DNA of 64,000 nt from an uncultured Coriobacteriaceae bacterium (GCA_902788705.1 CADALE010000008.1:44869-108868); one strand, 5' to 3'. Counted from the stretch's first letter, positions 27,044 to 34,883 are shown. Numbers and translations are program-made. The notes: generated by a model from the sequence alone, not told the origin.

Positions 27044-27240
27044 ATGAGAAAGCCAAATATCGGCAAATACAGCCGAATACCGATGTAAGGCCAATTCTGG
27101 TTAGTGATTGAATAACCGCAGCTAATCGCCTATTTCAGACAATTCGTGCATACAACTACATACGCTTAGGTGTAGAATTCCAATTGGAAGTCATGTGGCA
27201 CGCATGTGGCACGCATGTGGCACGGCAACAGGAGGCGACG
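27044..27240. other. Left-end control region of the element
   Basis: This non-coding stretch between attL and the integrase start contains three tandem TGTGGCAC repeats at its right side (27194-27223). No promoter was resolved with confidence. Confidence 0.5.
27192..27224 (+). repeat. Arm-type repeat array, left end (3 x 11 bp)
   Basis: CATGTGGCACG occurs three times head to tail with an 11-bp period, about 150 bp inside attL and just upstream of the integrase start. The same TGTGGCAC unit occurs three times near attR in the same orientation, as arm-type integrase sites do. Confidence 0.8.
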
Positions 27241-28833
27241 ATGGCACGCGAGTACAGCAAAGGCTCCGTCACTGTCTATAGGGGCAAATGGAGGGCCCGC
27301 CTCAGGTGGCGCGAGGACGGCGGCAGGTGGCAGGAGAAGAACGGATACCTCACCGAGTACGACGACCACGGCGCAAGGAGGCAGCTCCAACCGCCGAAGG
27401 AGTCGGGGACGGACGAGAACGGGAAGCCGACATACAAGACGCCTAAATCTGTTCTTGACGCACTCGCCCAGTGGCGCGATAGGGTCATCGCAGAGGACGA
27501 GGCCAAGGCTCAGCGTCAGGAGGCCGAGCGCATCGAGCGTGAGCGCATGGAGACGGAGGCAGCAGCCAAGGCCGAGGCGGAGCGCATCGCCGCCGAGGAG
27601 GCCGCGAGAAGGGCACGTGACCCTCGGGAGAAGCTTAGAGCCGATACGGCATATTGTGTTAGCTGGTACGTTGAGAAGTGGGCGAGCGAGGACAGCGTGG
27701 AGGCGTCAACGACGCGCGGATACCGCACGCTTGCAAGGCGCATAGACGAGGCCGCGACCGAGGACGGGACGCCATACTTTAGTGGAATCCCGCTCGACCA
27801 GGTTACCGCATCGGCCATCCAACAATGGGAGATGGAGCAGCGCAGGAGCGGGCTCTCGTCAGTGACCATCAAGAAGCGCGTAAACCTCTTGCGAGCCGTG
27901 TACCGCGAGGCCACCGACACCAGCGACGGACAGGAGCCGCTAACGCGAAACTTCCCATTCCCCGCCCGCAAACGCCGAGGGAAGCTGGTAGACCGCAGGG
28001 CGGCGAGCAAGACCGCCAAGAGCCGAAACGACGTCAACGCATACGACCAGGACGAGTACGACGAAGCGTTGCGCGATCTCATCCCAAGGGGCCTAGAGGC
28101 TGGCGGATGGGTGGAGGCTGCAGGTGTCATCATGCTACTTACTGGAATGAGGCGGCAGGAGGTGTGCGCCCTTCGGTGGCGTAGCATCGACTTTGAAGGC
28201 CATTACCTCACCGTCGAAGAGGCCGTGGGGCTCAAGGACCGAGGGGAGTTCGTGCAAGGCGTTCCGAGCGACCAGCAGACCGAGGGAACCTATATAAAGT
28301 CCTTGAAGACAGGCGCGGAGAGCCGCACCATCAAGATGCTTTCGACGCTGGAAGCCTTTTTGAGGGAGCTCTGGAAGAACCAGCAAATCGAGGTCAGAGA
28401 GGCCAACACGAGGTACAAGCGCCAATTTAACGAGGGCCGCGAGGTTCCCGAAGTGCTGCAAGACCTCTACAGGCTCAGTGAAGACTCTTTCGTCGTCGGC
28501 GACGTGCTTACGGGAATGTGGCACAGCCCCGACACGCTGACCCATAGATGGGGAGCAGTTTCCAAGACCCTCCCAAAGGGCAACAGGGGCCGCTACTGCA
28601 CGCCTTACGACCTGAGACACAGTTTCGCAACCGAGCTGGTCAGAAATGGCGTTGACGAGTTCAAAGGCGCTGAAATACTTGGCAACTCTCCGCAGGTGTT
28701 CCGCGACCGCTACATCTCTTCAAGCCAGAGGGAGAATGACAGGGCAATGGCGCAAATCGAAACCGCGATGGAAGAGCGCGAGCGAAAGCGCCTCAGTCGG
28801 ACAGTGATTCAGTTCAACGGCACCGACGACTAA
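27241..28833 (+). CDS. int: Tyrosine recombinase/integrase
   Basis: The start is ATG 27241, after GGAGGCG; an upstream in-frame start would translate the repeat array. The product has 530 residues. The N-terminus SVTVYRGKWRARLRW resembles an AP2-like arm-binding domain, followed by a Glu/Ala-rich helix, a SAM-like core domain (about 140-230) and the catalytic domain. Catalytic residues seen: Arg in LTGMRRQEVCALRW, RHSFAT as the HxxR-type box (in YDLRHSFATELV), and the nucleophile Tyr in FRDRYISS. The second His/Trp position reads GNSPQ rather than GHSS, so one histidine is replaced by Asn. It should catalyse integration into tRNA-Ala. Confidence 0.95.
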   Translation: MAREYSKGSVTVYRGKWRARLRWREDGGRWQEKNGYLTEYDDHGARRQLQPPKESGTDENGKPTYKTPKSVLDALAQWRDRVIAEDEAKAQRQEAERIERERMETEAAAKAEAERIAAEEAARRARDPREKLRADTAYCVSWYVEKWASEDSVEASTTRGYRTLARRIDEAATEDGTPYFSGIPLDQVTASAIQQWEMEQRRSGLSSVTIKKRVNLLRAVYREATDTSDGQEPLTRNFPFPARKRRGKLVDRRAASKTAKSRNDVNAYDQDEYDEALRDLIPRGLEAGGWVEAAGVIMLLTGMRRQEVCALRWRSIDFEGHYLTVEEAVGLKDRGEFVQGVPSDQQTEGTYIKSLKTGAESRTIKMLSTLEAFLRELWKNQQIEVREANTRYKRQFNEGREVPEVLQDLYRLSEDSFVVGDVLTGMWHSPDTLTHRWGAVSKTLPKGNRGRYCTPYDLRHSFATELVRNGVDEFKGAEILGNSPQVFRDRYISSSQRENDRAMAQIETAMEERERKRLSRTVIQFNGTDD

Positions 28834-28841
28834 GGGCAATC

Positions 28842-28882
28842 AGGCCCCCACGCACCGACCAAAGCGACATGGGGGCCTTTTG
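28842..28882 (+). terminator. Terminator after the integrase gene
   Basis: AGGCCCCCA pairs with TGGGGGCCT across a 20-nt loop, followed by TTTTG, about 10 nt after the integrase stop. Confidence 0.75.
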
Positions 28883-28921
28883 GGACATGGGCACGAGGCC
28901 CACGAGAGAAAGGGTAACACG

Positions 28922-29221
28922 ATGGAGGATTGGAAAGGCAGCATCACGGAGGAAATGCAGGGCGAAGAGTTGGGGCGCGTCATCGCGGACTACTGGCGCG
29001 TGCGCGTTGGATCGACCGTGTTCTTCGATGAGGCAATCAGCGCGAGCAAGGCCACGGGGCTACCGATAGACCGCATCGCCGACGTAATAGAGGCCATGGA
29101 CTCCCACAGGGGACACGACTACGACGCCGACGTACTCGCTTGCTCTTTCGTGCCCGAGGAGAACGTGGCGAAAGTCTGCGAGCTGCTCGACCAGATTCAG
29201 GCGCTTTGCGTTTCGATGTAA
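28922..29221 (+). CDS. Small element protein, unknown
   Basis: A 99-residue protein from ATG 28922 with GAAAGGG upstream. It is acidic, without signal or membrane segment; the middle part SASKATGLPIDRIADVIEAM is helix-rich and could form a small helical fold. No family is recognised. The next gene starts 17 nt downstream, so the pair is likely cotranscribed. Confidence 0.6.
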   Translation: MEDWKGSITEEMQGEELGRVIADYWRVRVGSTVFFDEAISASKATGLPIDRIADVIEAMDSHRGHDYDADVLACSFVPEENVAKVCELLDQIQALCVSM

Positions 29222-29238
29222 CGAGACAGGAGGCAACG

Positions 29239-29703
29239 ATGGGTCTGGCACTCGCGCCTTCCGAGGCCGAAAAGATGTGGACGTGGAGCGATGACGAGAT
29301 TCTGGCCGCACTCGGTGAAGAGAGCTACCGGAATTTGAAGGCACTCGTGAAGGCCAAAGAGATACACCTTAAAGACCTTGCCAAGAGCATTGGCATAACT
29401 CCGGAGGACATGCGCAAGGGAGTGAAGAAGGGTGACCGATTCTCCCGCACGCCCGGAGCCTTCGACAAGATGTGCAGGCAGTTGGGCTTTGAGCCCTCCG
29501 AGGCTGGCGAAATGCTCGGAGGCATATACGGGGAACAGGCACGCGATGACGCCATCGACGCCCGTGGTGCAGCGCTGGCGAAGCTGCTGCGGATGGAGGA
29601 CGTTTACCGCCGAATCAAAAACCCAACCGACCGAGCCATTGCCGACGCCGCCATTGGTGCGCTCTGGACTCAGCTCCTCCTTCTGGCCGACCGCAAAGGC
29701 TGA
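29239..29703 (+). CDS. Possible HTH regulator of the element
   Basis: A 154-residue product from ATG 29239 with AGGAGG upstream. Residues about 35-75 (KAKEIHLKDLAKSIGI, then TPEDMRKGVKKG) have the spacing of a helix-turn-helix and are followed by TPGAFDKMCRQLGF, a pattern like lambda-repressor-type folds. The C-terminal half is helical. It could be the element's maintenance repressor, but no protease or peptide-binding domain is visible. The family is unknown. Confidence 0.55.
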   Translation: MGLALAPSEAEKMWTWSDDEILAALGEESYRNLKALVKAKEIHLKDLAKSIGITPEDMRKGVKKGDRFSRTPGAFDKMCRQLGFEPSEAGEMLGGIYGEQARDDAIDARGAALAKLLRMEDVYRRIKNPTDRAIADAAIGALWTQLLLLADRKG

Positions 29704-29745
29704 TTGTTAACGCTATATTACGCCACAGGAAAAAAGCCCACGAAC

Positions 29746-29785
29746 TCAAAAGGGAAGATGGTTGTTCGCCAGCTTCCCTTTTCGT
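29746..29785 (+). terminator. Likely terminator in the element
   Basis: AAAAGGGAAGATGG and CCAGCTTCCCTTTT form a 14-bp stem with one mismatch and a loop of 7, ending in TTTT, 43 nt after the preceding gene. Confidence 0.65.
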
Positions 29786-29988
29786 TTGCCGATGCTCGGC
29801 GAGGGGGACACTAAAGGGAACTAGTTTCAATTCTTAATTCCCTTTCGCGCCTCCCAGATGTCACTGACGCCGAAGAGACGCAGCTAGATGCCGTGCTAAG
29901 GTGCATACGTGCCGAGGCGGAGCAGACCGAGGCGGGTACCTTGACAGCCGCATAGACAGACAGCAATCGAAAGAGTTAGGAGGCTTTT

Positions 29989-30210
29989 ATGGCTTACCGC
30001 CATGTACCACGCCTGAGCCCAGCGGAGGTCCAGGCGCTTCCCGCCGCCATCAACACGCGCGAGGCGTGCGGGATTCTCGGGACGCAGCCGAACACGCTGC
30101 AACGGCTAGTCCGTCAGGGTCGAATCCCTGCGAGCAAGGTGGGCTCACGTCTGCTCTACAGCAAGGGTACCATCTGCCGACTGGCGGGCATCGACTGCGA
30201 GGGGGCCTAA
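29989..30210 (+). CDS. Excisionase/MerR-like HTH protein
   Basis: A 73-residue protein from ATG 29989, after TAGGAGGC. The helix-turn-helix INTREACGILGTQPNTLQRL (about 22-41) and the following VRQGRIPASKVGSRLLYSK (about 42-60) match the excisionase-family (HTH_17/AlpA-like) pattern. It should bind DNA near the ends to steer the integrase towards excision, or act as an activator. It overlaps nothing and the next gene starts immediately at 30211, so they are coupled. Confidence 0.8.
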   Translation: MAYRHVPRLSPAEVQALPAAINTREACGILGTQPNTLQRLVRQGRIPASKVGSRLLYSKGTICRLAGIDCEGA

Positions 30211-30660
30211 ATGTTGGACACGCGCAAGGACACAGGGCCCGCCACGCCGACGTTTTCTCAGGACTGCGGCGCGGCGGGCACGAGTCAGGACGGCAACGCC
30301 GTCTCCTTCCATGATAGCGCGACTCCCGGGAGCCCGCTTTCGGTCTACCGCCGCTACCGTCAGACCATCGCAGATCTGCGCAGCGCGGCAGACGCCGTCG
30401 AGAGGGCCGAACGCCGCGCCATTGCCCGCGCCTATGAGGTTGCCGAGGCGGTGGAGCAGGATGAGCTTCAACGGGCCGCGTGGGTCGTGCGACGGTACGA
30501 CATGCCGCCCTCGTGGATGGGTTTTAATGTCCGCCACGACACCATCGGGCGCCCTCGCAATTCCACCCTCGCCGCCGACATTGACGACCTCGCGACCGCG
30601 ACTGCCGCTCTGGCGAGCGCCGTGTACGACATCTGCGAGATCGCCCAACTCGGGGTTTAG
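30211..30660 (+). CDS. Unknown element protein, helical
   Basis: A 149-residue product whose ATG (30211) directly follows the HTH gene's stop; the ribosome site would lie in that gene's end (GAGGGGGCC). The N-terminal 40 residues are polar and perhaps disordered; residues 50-95 are Ala/Glu/Arg-rich and helical, and WMGFNVRHDTIGRPRN is a distinct polar segment. No family is recognised. It precedes the replication gene by 1 nt, so it may be a replication accessory factor. Confidence 0.55.
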   Translation: MLDTRKDTGPATPTFSQDCGAAGTSQDGNAVSFHDSATPGSPLSVYRRYRQTIADLRSAADAVERAERRAIARAYEVAEAVEQDELQRAAWVVRRYDMPPSWMGFNVRHDTIGRPRNSTLAADIDDLATATAALASAVYDICEIAQLGV

Positions 30661-30661
30661 C

Positions 30662-32443
30662 ATGATCGTGGACTACACGCCGCAGGACTACGCCGCACAG
30701 AAACGCCTACCGCTCGACTATCTCGAATCTGCGTGGGGAGTCATGGGCGGCGATTGGTACGGGACGAGCGCCACCGCGATACCGTGGAGGGACGCCGAGG
30801 GGAATGTCTTCCGCTGGCGCCTCCGACTGGCGGACGAGAACGGCAGGAAGGAAGAGCGCTGGGGGTGCGTGGGGCCAGCCTACGAGGACGCCGAGGGCCG
30901 AGGGTGCGACTTCTACCAGGGGCAGACCTCGGACATACCCAACGACCGACTGCCGCCGTACGGCTGCGGCAAGGTCGCGCCAGACACGGACTATCTGCTA
31001 CTCGTGGAGGGCGAGAGCGACGTTCAGACCCTTCACTTCCTCGACTTTCCCGCCGTGGGCGTGCCGGGCGCGTCATGCTTCGGAGAATATCAGGCCGAGT
31101 TCATCCGCGAGCACTTCCCGAACGCCGAGCTAATCGTGTGCAAAGAGCCCGACCGAGGCGGAGAAACCCTCGTGGCATCGGTCGCCGAGCACTGGGGAGG
31201 CCCATTCGAGGTCGTCAAGCTCGGAAAGTACAAGGACCCGTCTGAGGCATTTGTTGATCTCGGACGCGACGAGGCGCAGACGTTCATATCCGTCGCTTTG
31301 GCACAGGCCGAGCCCCAAGGAACCGAGGCCGAGCCATCGACCAGGACGGACGAGCTGCCGCCCATCGTGTCGCTCTCCGAGGTGTGGGGGAACCTTCCGC
31401 CGAGGGCAGAGCCCATCATCGGCAACGAGCGCGACGGGCTCTTGCGCAAGGGTCACGTCATGCTGGTCAACGCACCGTCAAAGGCTGGCAAGTCGTGGCT
31501 TCTTGACGAGCTGGGAGTCTGCATGAGCTCTGGCCGTCCGTGGCTGGGCTACCCGTGCAGGAGGCTACCCGTCTTGTTCGCCGACTTCGAGCTCGACAGA
31601 CCATCGTTCTACAACCGCCTAAAGACCGTTGCCGACGCGATGGGCGGGGCCATCGACCCGTCCATGATTGACACGCTTTCGCTGCGAGGCCACACGGCAA
31701 GCACCGAGGCGCTTACGGACCACATCATCGAGGAGGCTACGGCGTACAGGCCATCAGGCTATTACGGGCTTCTGGTGCTCGACCCCATCTATCTGTTCGG
31801 CAGCGGCGACGAGAACAGCGCAGGCGACATGCGCGACATGATGCGGCAGATAGGCCGACTGGCTACGACGCTCGGCTGCTCGGTGGCGCTCAGCCACCAC
31901 TACGCAAAGGGGCTATCCGGGGCGAAGAGCGCAATCGACCGCGCGAGCGGTTCGGGAGTGTTCGCACGATTCCCCGACGCCCTGCTCGACCTCGCGCCAG
32001 TGAGGGTGCCAGACGACGCGGGCATCGACCCCGACGACACCGTTTGGAGGCTTACGGCGACCCTGAGGGAGTTCAGGCCGCAGAGGCCAACGACGTGGAT
32101 TTTCCAATGGCCTCTCCACATGCCGTACCCGTTCGGTGACGAGTGGGCCGTCGTGGGCTCACCAGAGGACAACCGCCAGAGGGGAGGCAGGACCCACGCC
32201 GACGCCGAGGCCGACAAGGCGATGGGGCGGATCGTGCTAATCGACAGGGCCCTCGCCCGCTGCGAAGAGGAAGGGGCGACACCGACGCCAGAAGTCGTGT
32301 GGTCGTACTTCTGCGAGCTCACCGACGAGGACGTAAGGCTATCCACCTTCAAGAGCTGGCTCAGGCCGTCAAGAAGCCAGTACCCGTTTTCCTCCGTCCG
32401 TGACGGCACCGCCTACGTAGTCACGCGGACGGACGGAGCTTAG
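30662..32443 (+). CDS. TOPRIM plus RepA-like ATPase replication protein
   Basis: The start is ATG 30662 (MIVDYTPQDYAAQK); 593 residues. The N-terminal half carries a TOPRIM fold: LLLVEGESDVQTLHFL (about 119-134, with the Glu) and KEPDRGGETL (about 161-170, the DxxGG-like metal site). The second half is a RecA-like ATPase: Walker A NAPSKAGKSWLL (about 264-275) and Walker B GLLVLDPIYLFG (about 362-373), as in RepA of plasmid RSF1010. The C-terminal 120 residues are winged-helix-like. It should prime or unwind DNA at an element origin; iteron-like repeats lie just downstream. Confidence 0.82.
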   Translation: MIVDYTPQDYAAQKRLPLDYLESAWGVMGGDWYGTSATAIPWRDAEGNVFRWRLRLADENGRKEERWGCVGPAYEDAEGRGCDFYQGQTSDIPNDRLPPYGCGKVAPDTDYLLLVEGESDVQTLHFLDFPAVGVPGASCFGEYQAEFIREHFPNAELIVCKEPDRGGETLVASVAEHWGGPFEVVKLGKYKDPSEAFVDLGRDEAQTFISVALAQAEPQGTEAEPSTRTDELPPIVSLSEVWGNLPPRAEPIIGNERDGLLRKGHVMLVNAPSKAGKSWLLDELGVCMSSGRPWLGYPCRRLPVLFADFELDRPSFYNRLKTVADAMGGAIDPSMIDTLSLRGHTASTEALTDHIIEEATAYRPSGYYGLLVLDPIYLFGSGDENSAGDMRDMMRQIGRLATTLGCSVALSHHYAKGLSGAKSAIDRASGSGVFARFPDALLDLAPVRVPDDAGIDPDDTVWRLTATLREFRPQRPTTWIFQWPLHMPYPFGDEWAVVGSPEDNRQRGGRTHADAEADKAMGRIVLIDRALARCEEEGATPTPEVVWSYFCELTDEDVRLSTFKSWLRPSRSQYPFSSVRDGTAYVVTRTDGA

Positions 32444-32535
32444 CACTTTCCGTCACGGACGGACGCGGCTCCTTATATAGGACTATCCGTCCGTCCGTGA
32501 CAGACGGCGGGCTTACGCCCCGCCCGTCACGGGAC
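32396..32535. repeat. Iteron-like repeats after the replication gene
   Basis: The word GTCCGTGAC or its complement occurs at about 32396, 32420 (GTCACGCGGAC variant), 32452, 32493 and 32526. A perfect 14-bp inverted repeat (32452-32465 / 32488-32501) flanks an AT-richer loop with TATATAGG. The placement fits an element origin; a terminator or operator is also possible. Confidence 0.55.
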
Positions 32536-32582
32536 GAACCGGGACGAATCAACCACTTTCCGCGACCACCAAAGGAGAAACC

Positions 32583-32798
32583 ATGGCAGACGAAACCCGT
32601 CGCCGCCAGATGCGCGAAACGTTGATGGCAAAGGCAACGCAAATCATCGAGGCCGACCGACAGCGCCGGCTCGAAAACTCCAGGAAGATCAGCGAGCTTC
32701 GCCGCAACCGTAAAAAGCCATACTCGCCGGAGTCCTTCGCGGCAGAGGTTCGCGGCCTCTTCGGAGGCGAGAGCCGAAATGCCACCATCGGCAAGTGA
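32583..32798 (+). CDS. Small basic element protein, unknown
   Basis: A 71-residue, strongly basic protein from ATG 32583, with AAAGGAG upstream. The sequence is helical and rich in Arg/Lys (MADETRRRQMRETLMAKAT, then ISELRRNRKKPYSPES). It may bind nucleic acid. No family is recognised. It lies between the iteron-like repeats and the coiled-coil gene. Confidence 0.55.
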   Translation: MADETRRRQMRETLMAKATQIIEADRQRRLENSRKISELRRNRKKPYSPESFAAEVRGLFGGESRNATIGK

Positions 32799-32903
32799 GC
32801 ACGAACCGACAGGGCCACGGCAACCACGCGGCACATCTACGAGAAACGGAGCGACGGCGCAACGCTCAGCGCCGCCGAGAGTTCATCAGAAAGGGAGCCA
32901 AAT

Positions 32904-33500
32904 ATGGCAAAGGACGTATACACCAAGATTGAGGAGCTAGTCAACGAGCTGGGGACCGTCGAAAGCCATCGTCAGGAGTTGGCGCTGGAGATTCGCAGCC
33001 TGGAGGAAGAGCTGACCGCGCTCGACCAGATGGCCGAGGACGCCACCGACCGCGAAGAGTTCGAGAGCATCACGGCACAGCGCAAGGAGGCGGAGCTGGA
33101 CCTTCGACTTGCTCGAAACAGGCTGCGCCTCTTCGGTCAGGCGCCGAGGGTTTCCCGCGAACAGCTGGCGGACCTCCTGGGGCAACTCGGCGATGAGGCC
33201 GACGCCGCCGCCAAGGTCTACCGCCAGAAGGTCGAAAAGCCGTTGGCCGAGGTCGTCAAGGCGGGAGATGAGTTCGACGCGACCATCACTGTCGTCCGCG
33301 GAGCCGTGCGCAAGCTGGCCTCGGTGACTGGCCCCGCGATCGAGCGGGACTACAACCTCCGGCATATGTTCTACCCCTTCGAGCTCGGCACGCTCCGCTC
33401 ACGGGCCTACGAGGACAATGGCCGCATCGTTCATCCCGACCTCAGGGACGCGCTGAAGCTGGCCGCGACGGCGAAGCAGCCTCCGTTCGACACCCACTAG
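32904..33500 (+). CDS. Coiled-coil element protein, unknown
   Basis: A 198-residue product from ATG 32904 with AAAGGGAG upstream. Residues 5-75 have a long heptad pattern (VNELGTVESHRQELALEIRS, then LEEELTALDQMAE), and a second helical stretch lies at 90-130. The C-terminus (LRHMFYPFELGTLRSRAYED) is compact. No signal peptide or catalytic motif is seen. It resembles proteins carried by phage-related islands but is not identified. A strong terminator follows. Confidence 0.6.
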   Translation: MAKDVYTKIEELVNELGTVESHRQELALEIRSLEEELTALDQMAEDATDREEFESITAQRKEAELDLRLARNRLRLFGQAPRVSREQLADLLGQLGDEADAAAKVYRQKVEKPLAEVVKAGDEFDATITVVRGAVRKLASVTGPAIERDYNLRHMFYPFELGTLRSRAYEDNGRIVHPDLRDALKLAATAKQPPFDTH

Positions 33501-34024
33501 CACGAGCCGCACAGGCACGGAAGGGCCCCGCTTCGGGGCCCTTTTTCATATGCGCCGCCGTTGGGCCGCGTGGGTTGGGGCGAGGGGCCCGGCGCGACAG
33601 CTTGGGTGGCCGCCTATGTGGGAGGCCACCCAAAAGCCATGCAACTCAGGCTAAGTATATATTCTTACAATGCATCAACGGGGGCCATTTATGCTATTTA
33701 TGCATAGCTTGCGTAAAATCTATTCTCCCCCGCGCCGTTCCCCCGTAGGCCTCATCAAAAACGTAACCGGTGGGGGCATCAATAGTCATCGGTTCGCATG
33801 ACTCGCCCCAACCTCCGGGGATGCGCCCAGAGGAAGCGGCGGGGAGCTGCGCAGGCGCTACGGACGGCACCACGAGAGATAGCGCGAACGGCAGGAGCAG
33901 GGCCCGGCAGGAGCATGGCGCGAGCAGCGGCGGGGCGCGACCGACAGTAGCAAGGTCCGAACAGCGGCAGGGGACACAGCCACGGCAGCGGCAACGACAG
34001 CCAAGCAGACGGAAGGTGCGACAG
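33501..34024. other. Element gap without a convincing gene
   Basis: These 524 nt follow the coiled-coil gene and hold a terminator (33521-33546) and an AT-rich stretch with TATATATTC near 33655. A Gly/Arg-rich frame from 33770 runs into the next gene without a ribosome site. A minus-strand frame ending at 33694 has a natural-looking last 35 codons but a Cys-rich unlikely upstream part. Confidence 0.5.
33521..33546 (+). terminator. Terminator after the coiled-coil gene
   Basis: AAGGGCCCCG and CGGGGCCCTT around CTT form a perfect stem followed by TTTTTC, about 20 nt after the stop. Confidence 0.88.
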
Positions 34025-34456
34025 ATGAGCATGGAGTGGTCGTATGAGTTCTTCAGGAGCCTAGCAAGCAAGAGGAGAAGGGCCGAGGAGTCGCAGGCCG
34101 AGGCCGAGGCGCAGAGGTGGCACCCGGTCGGCCTAGTTGGGGCGACGAGATCAGGCTGGCGCTCGGACCACACGGCGCTCGACGCCATCGGCGGCATGAG
34201 GGCCGAGGACAGGGCCGAGCGGGCCCGCCGCGAGTACGCCGACGCAGCCGCAAGGGCGGATGGCTACCTAGCCGAGCTCAGGGAGGCCAACCCGGCCAAC
34301 GGCGGCAAGTGGGGCGAGGCGCTACGCCTGCGCTACGTCATGGGGCTCGGATGGGCCGTAATCGCGCAGAGGTTGGGAGTCAGCGAGCGCACCGCCTACC
34401 TATGGCACAGGACGGCGCTCGACTGGCTCGACGCCCACGTCGCGCCAGGGCTGTAA
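34025..34456 (+). CDS. Sigma-70 region 4-like/ArpU-type regulator
   Basis: The start ATG 34025 (MSMEWSYEFFRSLASKR) has GAAGGTG upstream; ATG 34031 is an alternative. The product has 143 residues. The C-terminal third, ALRLRYVMGLGWAVIAQRLG followed by VSERTAYLWHRTALDWLD, is a sigma-70 region 4-like helix-turn-helix, as in phage ArpU/RinA-type late-gene activators. The N-terminal half is helical and basic. It is the last gene of the element, so it may activate right-end transcription or respond to a helper phage; this is inference. Confidence 0.7.
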   Translation: MSMEWSYEFFRSLASKRRRAEESQAEAEAQRWHPVGLVGATRSGWRSDHTALDAIGGMRAEDRAERARREYADAAARADGYLAELREANPANGGKWGEALRLRYVMGLGWAVIAQRLGVSERTAYLWHRTALDWLDAHVAPGL

Positions 34457-34709
34457 CCGCCACCAGCGACGACGCCACCAGCGCCGCGAGCACCAGGCGC
34501 GGAGGGCCGAGCCGTGTGACAGGGCGGCAGGGGCACCCGCCAGCGCGGCTACAAGCGCCCAGGGGAGCCGAAGGAGGGCGAGCCCGCCAAGTAGTCAAGC
34601 GGGCAACGGTGGCCGCTCTATGGGCCTCTGGCTGGCTCAGGCGGCAGACGACAGCGGTAACGCACGAGAAGGGGGAATCGGCAAACCCTCACCGAAGCGT
34701 GACCGCGTG

Positions 34710-34739
34710 TGTGGCACAGATGTGGCACGCATGTGGCAC
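34710..34739 (+). repeat. Arm-type repeat array, right end (3 units)
   Basis: TGTGGCAC occurs at 34710, 34721 and 34732 with an 11-bp period, in the same orientation as the left array and about 70 bp inside attR. Confidence 0.8.
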
Positions 34740-34767
34740 AGTGACCTAGACCAAGAGAAGAAAGAAA

Positions 34768-34800
34768 GCCCTCTACCGCATATCCGCAGGTAGAGAGCTA
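34768..34800. terminator. Element-borne terminator next to tRNA-Ala
   Basis: AGCCCTCTACC and GGTAGAGAGCT form a stem with one mismatch and an 11-nt loop. Plus-strand reading gives ATTTTTG after it; minus-strand reading gives TTCTTTCTT, so it can end the tRNA-Ala transcript 8 nt after the CCA. Confidence 0.7.
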
Positions 34801-34807
34801 TTTTTGT

Positions 34808-34883
34808 TGGTGGAGATGAAGGGGCTCGAACCCTCGGCCTCAGGCTTGCAAAGCCCGCGCTCTCCCAGCTGAGCTACATCCCC
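34808..34883 (-). tRNA. tRNA-Ala (anticodon TGC), element integration site
   Basis: The complement reads GGGGATG (acceptor), GCTCAGCTGGGAGAGC (D arm), a TTTGCAA anticodon loop with anticodon TGC, GGTTCGAGCC-type T arm and CATCTCC-ACCA, so CCA is encoded. All stems pair, with one G-U in the anticodon stem. The 47 nt at the 3' side form attR. Confidence 0.96.

Larger units (their letters stand above)
34457..34807. other. Right-end region of the element
   Basis: The region holds the right arm-repeat array (34710-34739) and a terminator (34768-34800). A short frame ending GYKRPGEPKEGEPAK before a TAG at about 34595 looks protein-like, but it has no start codon and may be a gene remnant. Confidence 0.5.
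26997..34854 (+). mobile_element. Integrated element in tRNA-Ala, satellite-like
   Basis: A 47-bp perfect direct repeat (26997-27043 and 34808-34854) equals the 3' half of the intact tRNA-Ala(TGC) from anticodon stem to CCA. Between the copies lie nine plus-strand genes: a tyrosine integrase, an excisionase-like protein, a TOPRIM/RepA-like replication protein, a sigma-like regulator and unknown small genes. The length between equivalent points is 7811 bp. No capsid, terminase, tail, relaxase or transfer gene was found. The best description is a phage satellite or a small replicating integrative element. The right end restores the tRNA and supplies a new terminator. Confidence 0.88.

Noticed and set aside
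29823..29955. Plus-strand frame ending AEAEQTEAGTLTAA before the excisionase-like gene
   Set aside because: The codons look plausible, but there is no start codon after the previous in-frame stop. At most it is a remnant.
33694..34197. Minus-strand frame in the element
   Set aside because: Only the last 35 or so codons look protein-like; the rest is Cys/Leu/Arg-rich and lies opposite the sigma-like gene. No ribosome site is seen.
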